From contig CAIQLG010000130.1 in the NCBI GenBank assembly GCA_903872565.1, positions 1-47,044 on the forward strand: a DNA stretch of 47,044 nucleotides, given 5' to 3'. The notes under the pieces are model-generated. The model did not search any database, was not told the DNA's origin, and worked only from the letters and a program-made list of their open reading frames with translations. This DNA comes from an uncultured Lentisphaerota bacterium. Its GTDB lineage: Bacteria > Verrucomicrobiota > Lentisphaeria > Victivallales > GWF2-50-93. The position numbers and the translations under genes are program-made. Of the stretch, positions 34,728-42,875 are shown piece after piece. Positions within the stretch are counted from its first letter, which is position 1; the number at the start of each line of letters is the position of its first letter.

Positions 34728-35105
34728 ATGGGAAACTTGATCTATGAACAGGAATCTTACGTGATTAGGAAAGCCATATTCGAGGTTTATCGCGAGATGG
34801 GGTGCGGATTTCTCGAGTCCGTATATCAGGAGTGTCTTGTCAAAGAATTGAATCTTTCAGGAATAGAGTTTGAGTCACAGACTCAACTGCACATCTCATA
34901 CAAGGGCGAACAACTTGAGCAAACTTATAAGCCTGACTTCATATGTTACGGCAAAATTATTATAGAAATCAAAGCTGTAAAAGAACTGACAGATGAACAC
35001 CGCGCACAGGTAATCAATTATCTCAAAGCAACAGGAATTAAACTCTCGTTTTTAGTCAATTTCGGGCATTATCCAAAAGTGGAAATCGAAAGACTCGTTC
35101 TATAA
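34728..35105 (+). CDS. GxxExxY family protein
   Basis: 125 residues, AAAGGAG 8 bases upstream of the ATG. The family motif is GFLESVYQECL (G-x-x-E-x-x-Y). The second half, YKPDFICYG then IIEIKAVKELTDEH, has a D…ExK pattern suggestive of a PD-(D/E)xK nuclease fold. The family (TIGR04256) is found as many paralogues per genome in PVC and Bacteroidetes-type bacteria and has no known role. Here it lies between two inverted-repeat elements of the same 'accacggaacacac' type, which suggests mobility or repeat-associated spread (inference). Confidence 0.9.
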   Translation: MGNLIYEQESYVIRKAIFEVYREMGCGFLESVYQECLVKELNLSGIEFESQTQLHISYKGEQLEQTYKPDFICYGKIIIEIKAVKELTDEHRAQVINYLKATGIKLSFLVNFGHYPKVEIERLVL

Positions 35106-35150
35106 CTCAACCAAGGAACACCAAAGGAAGCTTAGCCGCAATAATTTTCT

Positions 35151-35379
35151 AACCACGGAACACACTGAATACACGGAAGAGATACAATTGTAATATTTAA
35201 GGATGATTTGGAAATAATAGTTGTAATAGAAAAAAATCTTTATTAGATTATTCGTTCTTCAGTGCCGGGACCTGCCATCTTTCTTGAATGCGGTTGCCAT
35301 AAAATGAATGGTTCGTTTTTTATGCAACAAGCAGTTGACAATTATTGATTTTTCCGTGTATTCAGTGTGTTCCGTGGTT
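35151..35379. repeat. MITE-like element with perfect 28-bp inverted repeats
   Basis: AACCACGGAACACACTGAAT(ACACGGAA) at 35151-35178 is the exact reverse complement of 35352-35379. The 173 bases between contain no gene. A further degenerate copy (CCAAGGAACACCAAAGGAAG) lies at 35110-35129. The right arm overlaps the stop codon of the downstream tsaB. Confidence 0.8.
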
Positions 35380-36091
35380 AAAAAGGATCTACGGGGGGCC
35401 GCAGATAAATCAAATCCCTAAGGGATATTCTTTCCTTGAAATCTGGCATCACATGCATTAGTTCCTCGACCGGGAAATAATCATCAAGCAGAATAAGAAC
35501 CCCACGAGCTGACAGATCAACATATCCGGAAGACAAATCGGAGTCCGCCATATTTTTTCCCAGAAAAGATAGAACCCCTGCCCTGTCCTTCTTGAAAGCG
35601 GCAAACAAGGAGGATCGCCGATTCGGGATGGCCTTATCAATATGAATCCCTGAGTCAAGTGGACTAAATCCGTCTTTAGCGTCAATCTGTTGACAGAATA
35701 TTTTCTTCTCCGGGGTTTCGAAGAGGACGTGTATCGTGTCGGCCTGGCACTTCTTGAAGGCGGCGGCGGCAATCGCACACGCAGATGGAACTCCCCTCGC
35801 GGAGACTTCACCCCTTCTGTAGCTTATACCGGAAAGCAAAGAGGAAATCACTCTCAGTATTGTGAAAGAGTTCGGCCCCGTTCCGGCAGTCCAAGCTGAA
35901 ATGTCATCCAGCGAATATCCTTTTTCTTCGAGGGCGGATGAAATCCATGGAAGTATCCCGGACGAATTTCTCGAGTTGAACTTTCTCTTGTCTATCAGCA
36001 GAGCATCCGTGGCCTCCTCTCTCCCGATGGCAATATAAACATCACCCTGGAAGGAATCAATGGCGGCATGAAGTTTCTTGGCCGGATTCAT
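35378..36091 (-). CDS. tsaB: tRNA N6-adenosine threonylcarbamoyltransferase complex subunit TsaB
   Basis: 237 residues, normal family length. AAIDSFQGDVYIAIG is the N-terminal ASKHA-fold strand, and TAGTGPNSFTILRVISSLLSG is the conserved GTGPGSFTGLRVG region with two substitutions. It is the scaffold subunit that, with TsaD and TsaE, installs t6A37 on ANN-decoding tRNAs. It overlaps the upstream WaaP-like kinase gene by 4 bases (ATGA). The last codons and TAA lie against the right arm of the MITE-like repeat, so the repeat may have replaced the original 3' end. Confidence 0.85.
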   Translation of the reverse strand: MNPAKKLHAAIDSFQGDVYIAIGREEATDALLIDKRKFNSRNSSGILPWISSALEEKGYSLDDISAWTAGTGPNSFTILRVISSLLSGISYRRGEVSARGVPSACAIAAAAFKKCQADTIHVLFETPEKKIFCQQIDAKDGFSPLDSGIHIDKAIPNRRSSLFAAFKKDRAGVLSFLGKNMADSDLSSGYVDLSARGVLILLDDYFPVEELMHVMPDFKERISLRDLIYLRPPVDPF

Positions 36092-37131
36092 GACCGCATC
36101 CTTCTCCTATAGAGGAGAACGTACTCCCGCCCGGAAGTGTTCATTGCAACCGGGGTTCTCGACTTTTTTCTTAAAAAATCGTGTATGAAGGAGTCGAGCC
36201 ATATTTCGAGCGCCTTCTCGGGAATCAGTCTTAGTACCTCGAAATTCCCATCGATGCCAGGCGGAGAAATTTCATCTTCGCTTGCAAGTGGCATTCCACT
36301 GATTGATTTCCTGATCAGCCATTCGCCACAACGCAAGACATACTTGGAAGACTCACCAAGTATGTGCTTCTTCCTTTTAGTCCAGCTTTTCTCCATTTCC
36401 AAGTCTTCGGTCTTCACAATTTTCTTCCAAAGTTTTTTCGTGTCCGCAAATTTCGCAATTCCCGCCCGATCAATCACATCGTCAAGGATTTCAACCGCAG
36501 CCCCCTCCGATATCTCGCCTCTCAGCGAACCGAAAATCGCCAGCATTCCAACGACCTGCGACTCACCCAGCTTCCGTTTTTTCTTCACACCGTACGGATC
36601 TATGACGGCAAAGTCCATCGTACCAGGAAGGACGAGCAAATTGCCAAGGTGAAAGTCTGGATGAAATATTCCATTCCTGATCAAAGAAGAGACGAGCATG
36701 GCAAGCTTCACAAGAAAAAGTTTTTTCTTTTTTTCATCCACCGAAACCGTATCAAACCAGAAGTTTTTGGAGTTGATCGCCCCCTTGAGTTCATTGGTCA
36801 CAAGCATGCTTTGGGAATTGCAGAAGCCCCAGCCTTCTATCTCCAGAGTCCTTATGTTGGCGGAACGGAGGATTTCAGTGCCGTCAAGCTCCGTACGGCT
36901 CTTCGGATGCAGATAAGAAATTATCTTCGAAAGCGACTCGTAGGAGGAATTGAATTTTACGAAATATCTTTCGCCGTCGGCATCAACCGTGAAGACGGAA
37001 CGATTGGAGTTTCTCTTGATGGAATTCTTCTCGAGCAGATCCTTGAAGCCTGGAAACCAGCGCTTGAGGATCTCCGGTTTTCTTACAGACCATGTCCATC
37101 CTGAGATCTTTATTTTCTTGAAGTCGTCCAT
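36088..37131 (-). CDS. Lipopolysaccharide kinase-like (WaaP/Kdo kinase family) protein
   Basis: 347 residues. The N-lobe lysine lies in GERYFVKFN. The catalytic loop is HPDFHLGNLLV (H-x-D-x-H-x-x-N) and the metal-binding motif is VIDPYGV in place of DFG. These match small sugar/lipid kinases of the WaaP/KdkA type that phosphorylate lipid A core heptose or Kdo. It lies in front of tsaB with a 4-base overlap and near surface-glycan genes. No signal peptide; acts on the cytoplasmic face of the membrane. Confidence 0.85.
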   Translation of the reverse strand: MDDFKKIKISGWTWSVRKPEILKRWFPGFKDLLEKNSIKRNSNRSVFTVDADGERYFVKFNSSYESLSKIISYLHPKSRTELDGTEILRSANIRTLEIEGWGFCNSQSMLVTNELKGAINSKNFWFDTVSVDEKKKKLFLVKLAMLVSSLIRNGIFHPDFHLGNLLVLPGTMDFAVIDPYGVKKKRKLGESQVVGMLAIFGSLRGEISEGAAVEILDDVIDRAGIAKFADTKKLWKKIVKTEDLEMEKSWTKRKKHILGESSKYVLRCGEWLIRKSISGMPLASEDEISPPGIDGNFEVLRLIPEKALEIWLDSFIHDFLRKKSRTPVAMNTSGREYVLLYRRRMRS

Positions 37132-37381
37132 GTTACATATTGCCTACGAGAATTCCATTTAAAATCAGTAAAAATCCACAACCAGAGGGTAGCGGTAATT
37201 GAGTATCGAGTTCTACTCGGCCGGTCAAATAGAATTCGACGCTCCATCGGAAGCCCCCTTCAGGCACCCCCCGAAGTCCTCTGCACCAGCCCATAGGACG
37301 GGGATTTATCATCAGACAGTTGGTAACCTACATTGAAAAGTCAGTATCGCAATGAATATTTTTGATAATCTGGGTAACCCA

Positions 37382-39007
37382 TCAGTCTTTTTCGGCAAAT
37401 GGCCTTTTTAATGTGGGAGGAGCTGGCAAGCTTTCATTGGAATCTTCCATTTTCTGGATTTCAATCAGTCTTTTTTTCGCATATTCGAAATCGGGACTCA
37501 GGCTCAAGGCTTTTCTGAAAATATCAGCTGCTTTTATTCTCTCCCCCATTTTCAGGTATACTTCGGCGAGATTTGAATAGACCTGTGGCTTCAATGGTGT
37601 CCCCACTTCAATCGCCCTATTGAAAAGCGCAGATGCTTCGGCAAGTTTGCCTTGTTCATAATAAATGATTCCAAGAGTAATCATTGGCTCATCAAATCGT
37701 GGATCCAGCGCCATTGATCGCCTATAATAATAGACGGCTTCTTCTTTTCGTCCCTGTTCTTCCTGATATGCCGCTCCAAGCTGATAGTTAAGCCTTGCAC
37801 TGAAAGGCTTAGTTTCGAGTTCATATCTCCAGAGGGAAACATTGCTGCTCCAGGAAATCATGTCTACGTATCCCCATAGCATGTTTAGCATGATAAACAA
37901 TATCAACCCGAAGTGGAACACACACTTCGCTTTTTTATTAAGTGACATTGAAATGCCTGATATTGCGATCACAATTCCCGCCATAGGCAAATAAAAATAA
38001 CGGTTCCCGGCTATGTAATCATGCAGAGAAAGACATCTTATCATGGCAGGAATCAATGCTGAAACAAAGATGATTATTCCGAGGAAAATAATATTTTTCT
38101 TAAAGCAGATACCCTCTTTTAACAAAAACAATGATGTCGAAAATATAATGCATATTGCAATAAGCATGTCTTTGAAGTGATCTGTTTCACTAGGATACGA
38201 GTAGAGATGCTGCGCTTCTCCAAGCAAGAAAAACTGTTTGAACCAAAGGGCGGCAAAATGCGAGAGTGAGAAAAATGAGAAAACCAGGCTTCCCCTTATG
38301 CCGCCGGCCAAAGGGTTTAATGAATTAAGCACATAAACAGACACTGCAACCACGATAAGAACTGAATTCATGCGGATGGATTGAGATAATGCCCGACCTT
38401 TGAAGATCTCAACTCCGATAAGGATGAGGGGGAGTATTGCCGCGGAAGGCTTGGAAAGCATGGCGGCAGCTCCAAGGAGAAGCACAGGGAAACGGATGAA
38501 TCCAGTTGTTTTAGTGTTTGATAACTGAATATAGACTGCACAAAGGCAGAAGAAGGTTGAAAGGAGATCTTTTCTTCCCATGATCCAAGCCACAGGTTCA
38601 ACCTGAAACCAGTGGAAGGCAAACAGCAGGACCGAGAGAAAGCATACCAGCATATCTACTCCAATCCGCCGCAATATCAATATGAGAAGAAACGTATTGG
38701 CGATATGAAGAAGCAAATTGTTAAGATGCATGAGGGAGGCATTTTTCCCGAACATGGCAGACTCGAGGAAATAACTCGTATATGTCAGCGGAATATAAAG
38801 CTTTTCCCTGTCAATCGTTCCGACTTTCCACAGATTAATCAGATTGTCAAATGAGAATTTCCCCAGGAAATTGTTTTTCAGGACGAAGGAAGTATCGTCA
38901 AAATATAGAAATGGGAAATGAGTAACCGGACAATAAAAGATAAGTACGGCTAAATATGTTCCGACTATTATCAGGGGAAAATGTAGTTTTTGATTGATCT
39001 TGATCAT
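37382..39007 (-). CDS. Polytopic glycosyltransferase (TMTC/PMT-like) with C-terminal TPRs
   Basis: 541 residues. About 10-11 membrane helices follow an early periplasmic loop containing the acidic pair YFDDTSF, the expected catalytic motif of GT-C enzymes. AFHWFQVEPVAWIMGRKDLL is characteristic of the TMTC-like group. The last ~150 residues carry about three TPR units (LNYQLGAAYQEEQGRKEEAV, MITLGIIYYEQGKLAEASAL, YSNLAEVYLKMGERIKAADI). It probably transfers a sugar from a lipid carrier to a protein or glycan on the periplasmic side. The 250-base gap before the upstream gene holds a 10-bp hairpin (37206-37239) but no gene. Confidence 0.85.
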   Translation of the reverse strand: MIKINQKLHFPLIIVGTYLAVLIFYCPVTHFPFLYFDDTSFVLKNNFLGKFSFDNLINLWKVGTIDREKLYIPLTYTSYFLESAMFGKNASLMHLNNLLLHIANTFLLILILRRIGVDMLVCFLSVLLFAFHWFQVEPVAWIMGRKDLLSTFFCLCAVYIQLSNTKTTGFIRFPVLLLGAAAMLSKPSAAILPLILIGVEIFKGRALSQSIRMNSVLIVVAVSVYVLNSLNPLAGGIRGSLVFSFFSLSHFAALWFKQFFLLGEAQHLYSYPSETDHFKDMLIAICIIFSTSLFLLKEGICFKKNIIFLGIIIFVSALIPAMIRCLSLHDYIAGNRYFYLPMAGIVIAISGISMSLNKKAKCVFHFGLILFIMLNMLWGYVDMISWSSNVSLWRYELETKPFSARLNYQLGAAYQEEQGRKEEAVYYYRRSMALDPRFDEPMITLGIIYYEQGKLAEASALFNRAIEVGTPLKPQVYSNLAEVYLKMGERIKAADIFRKALSLSPDFEYAKKRLIEIQKMEDSNESLPAPPTLKRPFAEKD

Positions 39008-39146
39008 TGATTGGAAAAAGAACTCCCTGTTTTTGTCGTTTCAGTAGGTCCGGCCTCGCCAAGGCCTGGCATGCATGGCTTTCTCCTTGGCCAAGGCACC
39101 ACATCGAAAATATCAGAGTACCCAGATCTACTTTTGTAAATATAGT

Positions 39147-40922
39147 TTACTGAACTTTATCTCGGCCTTTCAGCTTGAACTCGTGAAATCTGTCGTCGTA
39201 ATGTGGATTTGCACAGAGTTCCGGGATGTCGCTCATCTCGAAATTCTTGAACTTCAAAGCCATCACCAGTTGCCCCGCAGTCTTTTCCGCGTCACTGACA
39301 AGATTAAGCTCATTTTCAAGGCGCATTTTATTGTACAGAGCCACTACTGAAATTGGAAAATATTTAACCTCTCTATTCAAATATTCGAGAGCTTCAACTT
39401 TCCTGCCCCGTTTTAAAAGACATGCCGCGAGATAGCTATTGCTGTGGCCGACAGAAGAAGTTGGGCAATCCTCCATTTTTCGTAAAAACTTCATGGCAAG
39501 ATAAGAATCGTTTTCAGCAAGAAGGCTCACGAGCCCCCCCCGACAGGCCTCAACTGGATCTTTCTTGTATTTGAGAGCCTTGTCCAAATAACTCACAGTC
39601 AAACCCGCTTCACCCGTCACCTGTGTTCCAAAAGCATCTCTTATATTCATTGAATACTTGACATTGTTGTAAATAAAAAACCCCAGGACCAAACAACAAC
39701 CGGAAATCATGGCATATTTGAAGTGTTTGTACCATGAAAAAAGTGGCATCTTCGCGGATTTTTCTGCCGCATAATATTCCGACCATATAATTCCAAGGAA
39801 AAGATAGAAGAAAAACATTGTTGGCCATACAAACAGCACAAGATCAAACATGGAATGTATTAAAATCAAGAGCAGAGAGACAATGCAAAGGATTACGACC
39901 ACATCTTTTTTCCTGATCTCGGAAACAATCCTCCATAATGGCACAAAAATAAGAAGTAGCCACGCGACGAAGGCCGGAATACCGAGAGAAGCCGCAAAAT
40001 ACAGAAACTGATTGTGCGGATGGTTCGATCTCACAGCATAATAGTCGCTCCGCAAAAAATAGTTTATTTCCCGGAAGCCTGCAAAAACACCTTCAAATCG
40101 TTGAACCCCGACTCCCATCCAGGGGTGTTTTTCTATAAGATTCACACTGGCATTCATTAATGGTACCCTCACATCATTATAAATTATGTCACCAAATATG
40201 TCCGACCTGAGGATAAAAAGGCCTAGCAAGACAACAACGAGACCAGATACACCTATAACAATTTTCCTTCGGTAATTCGGGAAGAACAATATCAGACAAC
40301 ACAAAATGACAGTATATATTGAGAGCCAAGCCCCCCTCGAATGACATCTCGCAAGCATATACAACGACTGACATACAACTAGGAGTGGAATAAGGATCGG
40401 AAAAAACATGGAACCTGTTCTGGAAAATAGATGTTTATAGATAAAATAGACCGCAAATGGTGTGGCCGATAATATCAGACTGGCATGCCAGTTCACATTT
40501 CCGGCAATACCAATATCCGCGCGCCAGTAAAGAAAATTTACGGCATCCACAAGCCAGAACAAGGTCATGAACCCGGCAAGATGCTTCTTGAAGAATTCTG
40601 CATTGAGCATTATCGCAAGAGGAAATGCAATTATAAAAACATTATCCATAAAGTGTTCAAACCTGTATGCGTCAAAAAGGAAAAAATGAATTGCGCACAC
40701 AAGGAAGATCAGGCTCAGGCAGAATAGGAACAGTTTCTGTGAAAAGACTGAAAGTACTTTTTCAGGCAAAAGAATTATTATGGAAATTGATATGAGTGCA
40801 AGGAAGGCAGAATTTGTAAGTTGAATGAATGAGAGATATGAGTTGTGGGATGATGGGAAAAATAAAAAAAAAGGATATGCAAAAAAAACTGATCCCAGTA
40901 AAAAAATATTTAAATATCTCAT
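39147..40922 (-). CDS. O-antigen ligase / pilin-glycosylase-like (Wzy_C) membrane protein
   Basis: 591 residues with about 12 helices and a large periplasmic loop. The family motif is RSNHPHNQFLYFAASLGIPA with the conserved His; the preceding ENHPWMGVG-like EKHPWMGVGVQRFEG also fits. The C-terminal ~150 residues look TPR-like (AACLLKRGRKVEALEYLNRE). The Wzy_C family contains both O-antigen ligases (WaaL) and O-oligosaccharyltransferases of pilin (PglL/PilO). It lies directly downstream of a prepilin gene on the same strand but after a strong terminator, so it likely has its own promoter. Confidence 0.87.
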   Translation of the reverse strand: MRYLNIFLLGSVFFAYPFFLFFPSSHNSYLSFIQLTNSAFLALISISIIILLPEKVLSVFSQKLFLFCLSLIFLVCAIHFFLFDAYRFEHFMDNVFIIAFPLAIMLNAEFFKKHLAGFMTLFWLVDAVNFLYWRADIGIAGNVNWHASLILSATPFAVYFIYKHLFSRTGSMFFPILIPLLVVCQSLYMLARCHSRGAWLSIYTVILCCLILFFPNYRRKIVIGVSGLVVVLLGLFILRSDIFGDIIYNDVRVPLMNASVNLIEKHPWMGVGVQRFEGVFAGFREINYFLRSDYYAVRSNHPHNQFLYFAASLGIPAFVAWLLLIFVPLWRIVSEIRKKDVVVILCIVSLLLILIHSMFDLVLFVWPTMFFFYLFLGIIWSEYYAAEKSAKMPLFSWYKHFKYAMISGCCLVLGFFIYNNVKYSMNIRDAFGTQVTGEAGLTVSYLDKALKYKKDPVEACRGGLVSLLAENDSYLAMKFLRKMEDCPTSSVGHSNSYLAACLLKRGRKVEALEYLNREVKYFPISVVALYNKMRLENELNLVSDAEKTAGQLVMALKFKNFEMSDIPELCANPHYDDRFHEFKLKGRDKVQ

Positions 40923-40934
40923 GTAATTATAAAT

Positions 40935-40963
40935 AAAAAAGGGGGGAATTTCTTCCCCCCTTT
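40935..40963 (-). terminator. Strong rho-independent terminator of the prepilin gene
   Basis: On the minus strand AAAGGGGGGAA-GAAA-TTCCCCCCTTT forms an 11-bp stem with a GAAA (GNRA) tetraloop, followed by TTTTTTATTTAT. It lies 24 bases after the stop codon of the prepilin. Confidence 0.95.
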
Positions 40964-40986
40964 AGTGGATTCATACCGCTAGTAAA

Positions 40987-41556
40987 TTAGTAACCAAACT
41001 TAGAGCTACCAACGTTGGAGTCATCGTTCCAGGTTGCACCAGCAAATCCTGACGCGTGACCATCAACAAAGAGCACATTACCATATTTGGTATGGTTGGA
41101 TGTAGCATTTCCACCCGCACCCTTCGCAGCGTCTGCAGTTGCGCCTGATGTTCCAGCATAGTCTCTGGCAAGGGCGCTATCAACTGATGAAGACTCATTC
41201 ATGCCTCCAGCATACACATACGATACCTGGGAGTTACCTCCAAGGTTTGTTCCATCGGAGATTGTGTCTGTGGTTGACGGACATGTGTACATCTTGCAGT
41301 TTTCAAGATATCCACCAGAACGGAGCATTTCAAGACCTAAGGTTCCAGCCTTGTCCGGAAATCTTTCGGCGTATTCCTGAGAATACATACGAATCGCGAG
41401 ACCGAGCTGTTTGAGGTTGTTTGTGCAGTTGATCCTTCTTGCTTTTTCACGAGCGGCACTCAGAGCGGGGAGCAGCATTCCGGCCAGAATCGCGATAATC
41501 GCGATAACGACCAGGAGCTCGATGAGTGTGAACCCACGACCATTTGTCTTTTTCAT
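40987..41556 (-). CDS. Type IV/II prepilin-like protein (N-methylation signal, H-x-DG C-terminal motif)
   Basis: 189 residues; AAAGGAG 6 bases before the ATG. The N-terminus [18 protein letters not shown] is a class III signal peptide, with cleavage after Gly and N-methylated Phe. The rest is a soluble domain ending in [15 protein letters not shown], the 'H-x9-DG' type motif shared by the very large prepilin paralogue families of Lentisphaerota and Planctomycetota. Four Cys occur, of which CPSTTDT follows the family. A perfect promoter, a strong leader and a strong terminator mean that it is probably a highly expressed single-gene transcript, that is, a major pilin or pseudopilin. Confidence 0.93.
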   Translation of the reverse strand: MKKTNGRGFTLIELLVVIAIIAILAGMLLPALSAAREKARRINCTNNLKQLGLAIRMYSQEYAERFPDKAGTLGLEMLRSGGYLENCKMYTCPSTTDTISDGTNLGGNSQVSYVYAGGMNESSSVDSALARDYAGTSGATADAAKGAGGNATSNHTKYGNVLFVDGHASGFAGATWNDDSNVGSSKFGY

Positions 41557-41570
41557 TTTCGACTCCTTTT

Positions 41571-41585
41571 GTTGTTGTTGTTGTT
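41571..41585 (-). promoter_or_regulatory. (AAC)5 tract in the prepilin mRNA leader
   Basis: Five AAC/CAA triplets lie between the promoter and the Shine-Dalgarno on the minus strand. CAA repeats are known to be unstructured in RNA, so the tract may keep the leader open and enhance translation (inference). Confidence 0.5.
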
Positions 41586-41602
41586 TTCTAGACTCTGATT
41601 AG

Positions 41603-41632
41603 ATTATAGCAAAATATCAGAGGCAATGTCAA
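41603..41632 (-). promoter_or_regulatory. Consensus sigma-70 promoter of the prepilin gene
   Basis: TTGACA (41632-41627) and TATAAT (41608-41603) on the minus strand match both hexamers perfectly with an 18-base spacer. Transcription should start near 41596, giving a leader of about 40 bases. Confidence 0.9.
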
Positions 41633-41679
41633 TAGCAAAAAAAACTTTTTTGATTTTTTTAATCACACTAATAAAAATT

Positions 41680-42465
41680 CTATATTTTTATCATATTTCT
41701 TATTTTTACCAACTTTCGGCGCATTATCATCTGTGAGATTATTCCTTTTCCATACTTTTTAACAGATAGAACTTCTCCCCATGGATCTATTATTATTGTG
41801 TGACCGTAAGTTGGCGGGTAATCGGGCTGAGATTCAGTCCACTGATTTACTCCGATGACATATGACTGATTCTCAATAGCCCTCGCCTTAAGTAGAATTT
41901 CCCAGTGCGCCCTTCCAGTTTTTCTTGTGAAAGCGGCAGTACACACGATTAAATCCGGATTATTATATCTTCTGAAAAGCTCTGGATATCTGAGATCGAA
42001 GCATATTGACAAGACAATTCTCCATCCATATGTTTCAAAGGCTGCCCCCCGCTCCCCCCTGCTATAGACATCAGATTCAGTTACAGACTTTTCGCCCGAA
42101 AAAGAGAATAGTCTATTTTTCTCATAAATGGTGACAACTGCACCGGAAGGGTCAGTAACTATGGAAGAGTTGAAAATTTCACCTTCCCTGAGGATCGGAA
42201 GCCCGCCCCAAACAATGAAAGAACTGATTTTGGCATTTGATTTGATAGATGATAGCAAATCCATCCATTCTCGGAGTTCCATTGCATTTTTTTTAATTTT
42301 ACCGAAATCGCCGTGCACAAAAAGATTTTCGGGAAGAATCGCCAAGTCTGGACTTTTTTCGGAAGTTTTTTCAAGCATCTCGGTTACAGATCGGACATTT
42401 TCACGAAAGCATGGTACCGAAGATAGTTGGATTCCAGCGACTTTAAGCCTGTCCTTGATTTTCAT
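41680..42465 (-). CDS. Carbon-nitrogen hydrolase (nitrilase superfamily, omega-amidase-like)
   Basis: 261 residues from the ATG at 42465, chosen because KVAGIQLSS is the usual family start and GGGGA lies 8 bases upstream; the open frame extends 33 codons further. The catalytic triad is visible: Glu in AILPENLFV, Lys in IYEKNRLF and Cys in LSICFDLRYPELFR. LLKARAIENQSYVIGVNQ and GHTIIIDPWGEVL are family motifs. The closest known group is Nit2/omega-amidase or YafV-like, which hydrolyses alpha-ketoglutaramate-type amides. Substrate not determined by sequence. Confidence 0.92.
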   Translation of the reverse strand: MKIKDRLKVAGIQLSSVPCFRENVRSVTEMLEKTSEKSPDLAILPENLFVHGDFGKIKKNAMELREWMDLLSSIKSNAKISSFIVWGGLPILREGEIFNSSIVTDPSGAVVTIYEKNRLFSFSGEKSVTESDVYSRGERGAAFETYGWRIVLSICFDLRYPELFRRYNNPDLIVCTAAFTRKTGRAHWEILLKARAIENQSYVIGVNQWTESQPDYPPTYGHTIIIDPWGEVLSVKKYGKGIISQMIMRRKLVKIRNMIKI

Positions 42466-42486
42466 CAGGTTTCCCCTTTTTACATA

Positions 42487-42685
42487 TGAGGTAATTGCAA
42501 AATTACCTTGAGCCGATGAAAAACTAACGGAGGGTGGACTTTCCAGTCCGCCATTTGAGTTCAATTTTCGCGGGTAAGAAAACCCGCGCTCCTTTAAAAT
42601 TCGACTTTTGCAATCGGCTCATATATCCTGGATAATCTCTACATAAGTCTTTCCGCACGGGATTATCTTTTGCTTGTGCGGAAGG
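42487..42685 (+). ncRNA. Candidate structured RNA (hairpin, three-way junction, pseudoknot)
   Basis: In the gene-free 42466-42875 the + strand has a GNRA-capped hairpin (AGGTAATT-GCAA-AATTACCT, 42489-42508). Next is a 9-bp closing stem TGAGCCGAT/ATCGGCTCA (42509-42517 with 42613-42621). It encloses GGTGGACT-TTCC-AGTCCGCC (42533-42552) and CGCGGGT/ACCCGCG (42569-42588). Then CTTTCCGCAC/GTGCGGAAGG (42649-42685) has GATTATC in its loop, complementary to GATAATC at 42631. G-U pairs and the GCAA loop favour the + strand. No known RNA family recognised. The rest of the gap to 42875 shows no further gene. Confidence 0.4.
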
Positions 42686-42875
42686 ATTTACGTCCAGTAA
42701 ATTTAACTCCTTAACATCGAAACTTCTATTGATTTATTCGACTTTCATTTGTTTTTTCAGATTGAGGGGGCAGATTTAAAACCGTGGGCGACCACCAACA
42801 TTTATGCTGTATCTCATAGGAAAATCGCTCGTGGCCAATCCTTTAAAGTAAATTAGTAAGAGTTTATAAGCTGCT

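Noticed and set aside
39041-39075. GC-rich 'ggtccggcctcgccaaggcctgg' stretch resembling part of an SRP RNA
   Set aside because: Lacks the conserved SRP tetraloop and asymmetrical loop; too short.
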